Origin: an uncultured Bacteroidales bacterium
GTDB lineage: Bacteria > Bacteroidota > Bacteroidia > Bacteroidales > Muribaculaceae
Length of the DNA stretch: 10,098 bases
Direction of reading: 5' to 3'
Assembly (NCBI GenBank): GCA_945828175.1
Contig: CALZQD010000037.1
Location: forward strand, 1 to 10,098
In this document: in pieces, positions 6,935 through 10,098 of the stretch
How the letters are laid out: each line of letters begins with the position of its first letter
Numbering within the stretch: position 1 is the stretch's first letter
Program-made: the position numbers and the translations under genes
Notes under the pieces: model-generated
Database searches by the model: none
The model's input: the letters and a program-made list of their open reading frames with translations, nothing else
Told to the model about the DNA's origin: nothing

Positions 6935-8746
6935 ATGAAAGCTATCAGTCTACGTTTCATACTATTTTTCATCACTCTGCTCTCGGCAGGCATTGCGTCA
7001 GCTCAGGCCGATTTCAGACTGATACCGCCGCAGACCGTCATAGCCGGGCGGAATTTCTCTGTGACGTTCAGATTGTCTAACGCCCAGGGCTCGGCGCCCT
7101 CGGCTCCCGAGCTCAAAGGCTGCGACCTACTCTACGGTCCATCGGTGTCGACGATGTCGAGCAGCCAGATCATCAACGGCCGCGTCTCGTCGAGCTCGTC
7201 GGTCGACTATACTTTCATGTACCGCGCCAAGACGCCGGGCGAAGTCACCGTCCCCGAGGTGTCTGTCACCGTCAACGGCAAGCGCATGACCTCGCGTCCG
7301 GCCACCTTCAAGATCCTCGCGCCCGACAAGACCACGGGCAGCCAGGGCAGCGCCGGCGGCCACGTCAGCGCCGACGACATCACGACACACAAGCCCGGCA
7401 AGGTATCGCCCAACGACCTCTTCATCAGAATTTCATTCTCGAAGTCGAAAGCCTACGAGCAGGAACCCGTGCTTGCCACGATCAAGGTCTACACCAAATA
7501 CAACATCTCGAGCTTCATGGTCACCCAGCAGCCGGCATTCGACGGTTTCCTCTCTGAGGAGATGCCCGTGACACTCGAAGCCGAGCTCGAGAACTACAAC
7601 GGCCAGAATTACTACTCGGCCGTGCTCAAGCGCTGTCTGCTCTACCCTCAGAAAAACGGCAAGCTGACGGTCAACTCGGGTAAATACGAGCTGACAATAC
7701 AGCAGTATGAGACCGTCGACATGGGCTACTTCAGAACCCAGCGCCCCGTCGAGCGTCAGATAACTACAGAGTCAAACGCCGCGTCGATCATCATCGAGCC
7801 GCTGCCCGAACCCAAGCCCGCCGGATTCAACGGCGCCGTCGGACGCTTCACCGTTTCGACCGACTTGCAGCCCGAGCTCCTCAAGACCAACGAGGCCGCA
7901 ACGTACTCATATATAATTAAGGGTACAGGTAACATCAAATACCTCAAGGAGCCTGTCATCGACTTCCCCGCCGGCATCGACACCTACACCCCCAAGACCG
8001 ACATCGACACCCACATAGCCGGAGCCAACACGACCGGTACGTTCCGCATCGACTACACCATCGTGCCCCAGGAAGTCGGCAAGTTCACCATCCCCGGCGT
8101 GCCCTTCTCATACTTCGACATCGACAAGAAGCAGTATGTCACCCTCGACACCAAGTCATATGAGATCAACGTCGCCCGCGGCGCCTCGACCTCGGCTGTC
8201 GTTGAGCAGCGCGCCATCGACAAGACCATCGACGACATCCTCCACATCAAACCTTCGGGCGAGCACGAGTTCTACACTCCGGTGTTTGTCTTCAACAAGC
8301 TCTACTACTGGCTCGCCTTTGTCATCGTCGTGCTGATACTCGTCGGCGTAGTCATCGTCTACCGGCGCCGTCTCAAATTCAACGCCGACATCAGCGGCAA
8401 GAAGCTCGCCCGCGCCAACCGCGTCGCCGTCAAGCGACTCAAACAGGCCCGCGCGTTCATGAACGCCCACGAGAACGAGAAATTCTATGCCGAGCTCTCA
8501 AAAGCCATGTGGGGCTACCTCAGCGACAAGCTCGGCATCGCACCCTCGCAGCTCGTCAGAGACAACATAGCTCAGAAACTCCAGGACTTCGGCGCCCGCC
8601 GGGAAGACATCGACAACATCATCGACGTCCTCGATCAGTGCGAGATGGCCCGCTTCACCCCGTCGCATACCGACAGTGAGGTCAGTGAACTCTACAGCCG
8701 CGCCGGCGCCGCCATCAAGGGACTCGAAGACGTAAAGAAACGATAA
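6935..8746 (+). CDS. batD: BatD, aerotolerance membrane protein
   Basis: This 603-residue protein has the usual BatD length. It starts with a signal peptide (1-23, cleavage predicted after ASA). A large periplasmic region (~24-455) contains repeated beta-sandwich-like stretches such as VIAGRNFSVTFRL, a Ser-rich SSSQIINGRVSSSSSVDYTF, and LLKTNEAATYSYIIKGTGNI. One membrane helix follows (~459-478, WLAFVIVVLILVGVVIVYRRR). A cytoplasmic helical domain (~485-603) includes FYAELSKAMWGYLSDKLGIA, which resembles the C-terminus of the smaller protein encoded at 3192. It lies 4 bp after batC and 14 bp before batE. BatD is probably the large structural member of the Bat complex (inference); no catalytic motif is visible. 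Confidence 0.95.
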   Translation: MKAISLRFILFFITLLSAGIASAQADFRLIPPQTVIAGRNFSVTFRLSNAQGSAPSAPELKGCDLLYGPSVSTMSSSQIINGRVSSSSSVDYTFMYRAKTPGEVTVPEVSVTVNGKRMTSRPATFKILAPDKTTGSQGSAGGHVSADDITTHKPGKVSPNDLFIRISFSKSKAYEQEPVLATIKVYTKYNISSFMVTQQPAFDGFLSEEMPVTLEAELENYNGQNYYSAVLKRCLLYPQKNGKLTVNSGKYELTIQQYETVDMGYFRTQRPVERQITTESNAASIIIEPLPEPKPAGFNGAVGRFTVSTDLQPELLKTNEAATYSYIIKGTGNIKYLKEPVIDFPAGIDTYTPKTDIDTHIAGANTTGTFRIDYTIVPQEVGKFTIPGVPFSYFDIDKKQYVTLDTKSYEINVARGASTSAVVEQRAIDKTIDDILHIKPSGEHEFYTPVFVFNKLYYWLAFVIVVLILVGVVIVYRRRLKFNADISGKKLARANRVAVKRLKQARAFMNAHENEKFYAELSKAMWGYLSDKLGIAPSQLVRDNIAQKLQDFGARREDIDNIIDVLDQCEMARFTPSHTDSEVSELYSRAGAAIKGLEDVKKR

Positions 8747-8760
8747 AACGTTCAACAGCA

Positions 8761-9546
8761 ATGAAACTCAAAGCAATCATTCTTTCACTCGCTATAATTC
8801 TCGGCGCTATGACCTGCGGCGCTCAGACATCGCTCGCCGTCCGCGCCGACTCGGCATACAACAGCGAAGACTACACCCTCGCGGCCGACCTTTATCAGAA
8901 GGCCATCGACGACGACGGCGTCAGCTCAGAGCTCTATTACAACCTCGGCAACGCCTTCTTCCGTCAGGGCAAGCTCGGCAAAGCTATCATCAGCTATGAG
9001 CGCGCCCTCAAGATTGACCCGTCGAACAGCGACGCAGAGACAAACCTCAACTTCGTCAAGACCCGCATCGTCGATGCACCCGAAGACGACAGCAGCTTCC
9101 TGAGCAACCTCCATTCGTCGGTCGTCTCAACCTTTTCGCCCGATGCATGGGCGTGGCTGACCTTCCTCGTCTTCCTCATCCTCTGCGGCACCATCGCCCT
9201 ATATATCTTCTCGGGCAATATCATGCTGCGCAAGACAGGTTTCTTCGGCGGATTCGTCGTACTGATAATCTTCGTCTACCTCCTTGTCATATCGTCGCAG
9301 ACAGCCCGTGCGCCCTTCGCCCACGACACAGCCGTCGTCATCGTGCCGACTACAAACCTCTCGTCGACCCCGCGCACACCTAAAAACAAGACCGAGAAGA
9401 CCGTCGCTATCCACGAAGGCACCAAAGTCGAGATTGTCGACTCAGTCCTCACCCCTGACGACCCTGTCGCCGGCAAATGGTTCGACGTCAAAATCAACAA
9501 CTCCACCCGCGCCTGGGTCAACGCCTCCGACGTCGAAAAGATCTAA
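8761..9546 (+). CDS. batE: BatE, TPR / membrane / SH3-like protein
   Basis: This 261-residue protein starts with a signal sequence (1-21, cleavage probably after CGA). Two TPR-like motifs follow (~28-91, including YYNLGNAFFRQGKLGKAIISYE). Two membrane helices (~130-150 and ~158-178) come next, then a C-terminal SH3-like domain (~188-261, ending AWVNASDVEKI, typical of bacterial SH3b folds). The predicted topology puts both the TPR and SH3-like parts in the periplasm, where the SH3 domain could contact peptidoglycan or proteins (inference). A Cys at residue 19 is preceded by A-M-T, not a good lipobox, so I do not call it a lipoprotein. It is the last gene of the operon and matches the BatE layout. 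Confidence 0.93.
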   Translation: MKLKAIILSLAIILGAMTCGAQTSLAVRADSAYNSEDYTLAADLYQKAIDDDGVSSELYYNLGNAFFRQGKLGKAIISYERALKIDPSNSDAETNLNFVKTRIVDAPEDDSSFLSNLHSSVVSTFSPDAWAWLTFLVFLILCGTIALYIFSGNIMLRKTGFFGGFVVLIIFVYLLVISSQTARAPFAHDTAVVIVPTTNLSSTPRTPKNKTEKTVAIHEGTKVEIVDSVLTPDDPVAGKWFDVKINNSTRAWVNASDVEKI

Positions 9547-9612
9547 CGCCCTCTCAAGAAAGAACATAAATCAGAAGGTAAAAAGGGCAAAAGATTTTTA
9601 CAGTTTAGTAGG

Positions 9613-9646
9613 GCTGTGCCATGGCACATCCTCGAGAAGGCACGGC
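9613..9646. repeat. Palindrome with two alternative pairings
   Basis: TGTGCCATGGCACA (9615-9628) is a perfect 14-bp palindrome. The same 5' arm, GCTGTGCC (9613-9620), can instead pair with GGCACGGC (9639-9646) through eight pairs including one wobble. The two foldings exclude each other. Confidence 0.65.
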
Positions 9647-9653
9647 TTGAGAT

Positions 9654-9675
9654 GCGATAGACTCCCGCCTATCGC
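9654..9675. repeat. Hairpin with 7-bp stem
   Basis: GCGATAG (9654-9660) and CTATCGC (9669-9675) form a perfect stem around an 8-nt loop. No T-run follows. Confidence 0.7.
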
Positions 9676-9697
9676 TGTAACACTTAGACTATTACAC

Positions 9698-9739
9698 CCG
9701 CGGTCTCATCCTCGAAGCCTCGAAGAGGCGAGGCCGTGG
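9698..9739. repeat. Long compound hairpin
   Basis: CCGCGG (9698-9703) pairs with CCGTGG (9734-9739) with one wobble. Inside it, CCTCG (9710-9714) pairs with CGAGG (9729-9733). A competing inner stem, GCCTC/GAGGC with a GAA loop, lies at 9717-9729. The 5' side shares CCCGCGGTCTCA with the hairpin at 10019. Confidence 0.65.
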
Positions 9740-9747
9740 TTATAGTC

Positions 9748-9764
9748 TGCGTTTTTCAAACGCA
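9748..9764. repeat. Hairpin TGCGTTT/AAACGCA with overlapping alternative
   Basis: TGCGTTT (9748-9754) and AAACGCA (9758-9764) form a perfect 7-bp stem with a 3-nt loop. The 3' arm overlaps a second dyad, GCAAAG/CTTTGC (9762-9774), so the two pairings compete. Confidence 0.7.
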
Positions 9765-9784
9765 AAGTCTTTGCTATTGCATTC

Positions 9785-9821
9785 CCGCGCAGGCCGGCGC
9801 AAAGCGCCTCGGCCTACGCGG
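9785..9821. repeat. Long GC-rich hairpin, about 15 bp
   Basis: CCGCG (9785-9789) pairs with CGCGG (9817-9821), AGGCC (9791-9795) with GGCCT (9811-9815), and GGCGC (9796-9800) with GCGCC (9804-9808) around an AAA loop. The only interruptions are one mismatch and a 2-nt bulge. It is one of the two longest stems in the region. Confidence 0.75.
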
Positions 9822-9840
9822 CCACCGGTAAAATTTTTGT

Positions 9841-9863
9841 CCTTGCTCCGAGCTTCAGCGAGG
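9841..9863. repeat. Hairpin CCTTGCT/AGCGAGG
   Basis: CCTTGCT (9841-9847) and AGCGAGG (9857-9863) pair over 7 bp with one wobble and a 9-nt loop. It follows a short AT stretch (9830-9839, AAAATTTTTG) that separates it from the previous hairpin. Confidence 0.5.
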
Positions 9864-9874
9864 CCCCTCAACAG

Positions 9875-9931
9875 GCATCTATCATCCTAAGCTATTAAAG
9901 TGCGGCCTCGAGCTCGAGGCCGTATAGATGC
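9875..9931. repeat. 20-bp perfect palindrome enclosed by an outer 8-bp stem
   Basis: CGGCCTCGAGCTCGAGGCCG (9903-9922) is a perfect palindrome with no unpaired centre. It is enclosed by GCATCTAT (9875-9882) and ATAGATGC (9924-9931), which are exact complements. One of the AT-rich modules lies between the 5' outer arm and the palindrome. Confidence 0.75.
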
Positions 9932-9939
9932 AGTGTGGA

Positions 9940-9959
9940 GCGAGGGTTTCAACCCTCGC
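9940..9959. repeat. Hairpin with 9-bp perfect stem, loop TC
   Basis: GCGAGGGTT (9940-9948) and AACCCTCGC (9951-9959) are exact complements separated by TC. Confidence 0.75.
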
Positions 9960-9976
9960 AGCTAAAGTATTAGTCT

Positions 9977-9996
9977 GCAACGGTTAAAACCGTTGC
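9977..9996. repeat. Hairpin with 9-bp perfect stem, loop AA
   Basis: GCAACGGTT (9977-9985) and AACCGTTGC (9988-9996) are exact complements separated by AA. It has the same stem and loop size as the hairpin at 9940 but a different sequence. Confidence 0.75.
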
Positions 9997-10018
9997 TCCA
10001 TAGGCTGCGCACTGGGAG

Positions 10019-10040
10019 CCCGCGGTCTCACGACCGTGGG
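10019..10040. repeat. Hairpin CCCGCGGTC/GACCGTGGG
   Basis: Arms at 10019-10027 and 10032-10040 pair over 9 bp with one wobble and a 4-nt loop. Its 5' arm and loop start repeat the 12 bases at 9697-9708. Confidence 0.7.
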
Positions 10041-10068
10041 AGGAATCACTGAGCATCAATGAGGTAGC

Positions 10069-10085
10069 TCAGGCCGGAGGCCTGA
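10069..10085. repeat. Hairpin TCAGGCC/GGCCTGA
   Basis: A perfect 7-bp stem with loop GGA. Its 5' arm overlaps another possible pairing, TGAGC (10050-10054) with GCTCA (10067-10071). Confidence 0.7.
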
Positions 10086-10098
10086 AATCTTGTTAACC

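Larger units (their letters stand above)
9683..9972 (+). repeat. Dispersed 12-nt AT-rich module, three good copies and one weak
   Basis: CTTAGACTATTA (9683-9694), CCTAAGCTATTA (9886-9897) and GCTAAAGTATTA (9961-9972) align without gaps to NYTARRSTATTA. A weaker copy, TCTTTGCTATTG, is at 9768-9779. Each is followed within 3-5 nt by a GC-rich hairpin (at 9698, 9785, 9903 and 9977). The stretch TAGTCTGC also precedes two hairpins, at 9743-9750 and 9971-9978. Confidence 0.6.
9547..10098. other. Non-coding region filled with hairpins downstream of batE
   Basis: I see no credible gene in these 552 bases on either strand; reading frames are short and lack family motifs. From about 9613 to 10085 the region holds at least eleven inverted repeats, most with perfect 7-10 bp stems and loops of 2-9 nt, each with a different stem sequence. 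A 12-nt AT-rich module recurs before several of them. None has a clear T-tract, so they do not look like a stack of ordinary terminators. It could be a cluster of REP-like palindromic elements or a structured RNA. I cannot decide from one copy, and no known family name can be attached. The window ends within the region. Confidence 0.8.

Noticed and set aside
6088..6993. Long minus-strand open frame opposite batB end and batC
   Set aside because: Its Leu-rich part is only the complement of the CAG/CAA poly-Gln tract; no independent support.
8815..8820. Lipoprotein signal in BatE at Cys19
   Set aside because: The preceding A-M-T does not fit a lipobox, and a normal signal peptidase site follows directly.
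9548..9600. Possible terminator after batE: GCCCT (9548-9552) with AGGGC (9584-9588), followed by ATTTTT
   Set aside because: A 5-bp stem with a 31-nt loop is too weak to call, and the T-run starts several bases after the stem.
9284..9745. Plus-strand open frame running past the end of batE
   Set aside because: It is an out-of-frame shadow of batE (Ser/Pro/Arg-rich) extended into the hairpin region.
9547..10098. CRISPR array
   Set aside because: The repeated module is short and degenerate, spacing is irregular, and the segments between are hairpins; no cas genes are present.
9547..10098. tRNA or rRNA gene
   Set aside because: No cloverleaf with the conserved T-loop GTTCGANTC or CCA-type end could be found among the hairpins.

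Overview
The window looks like the chromosome of a Bacteroidales bacterium, possibly of the Muribaculaceae or Alistipes type (inference). The gene order matches the Bacteroidetes aerotolerance (bat) operon. Start codons lack Shine-Dalgarno sequences, and the main promoter candidate matches the Bacteroidetes -7 motif TAnnTTTG. Coding DNA is GC-rich with a strong preference for C-ending codons, while intergenic DNA and the first codons of genes are AT-rich. Every gene I could support reads on the + strand.

Layout: (1) 2-1066 is the 3' part of a gene for a fusion protein: a HU/IHF-type DNA-binding domain, a long acidic repetitive linker, one membrane segment and a C-terminal LysM-like domain. 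(2) 1067-1269 is an AT-rich gap with short repeats and the likely promoter of the next operon. (3) 1270-9546 is a tight eight-gene operon: moxR AAA+ ATPase, DUF58 protein, a BatD-like membrane protein, batA, batB, batC, batD and batE. Gaps are 4-39 bp, and batB and batC overlap by 4 bp. (4) 9547-10098 has no credible gene. It holds at least eleven short, mostly perfect GC-rich hairpins with different stem sequences, interspersed with a recurring 12-nt AT-rich module.

How the genes work together (family knowledge plus inference): the MoxR ATPase probably acts as a chaperone-like remodeller on the metal-binding vWA proteins, that is DUF58 in the cytoplasm and BatA and BatB at the inner membrane. 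BatC and BatE bring periplasmic TPR scaffolds, with an SH3-like domain on BatE. BatD and the BatD-like protein bring large periplasmic beta domains tied to a shared kind of cytoplasmic helical domain. The set looks like an envelope complex. The family is linked to aerotolerance in Bacteroides fragilis, but its molecular activity is unclear.

The most unusual items are the hairpin array downstream of batE and the predicted nucleoid-to-cell-wall architecture of the first protein. The operon itself is a known type.
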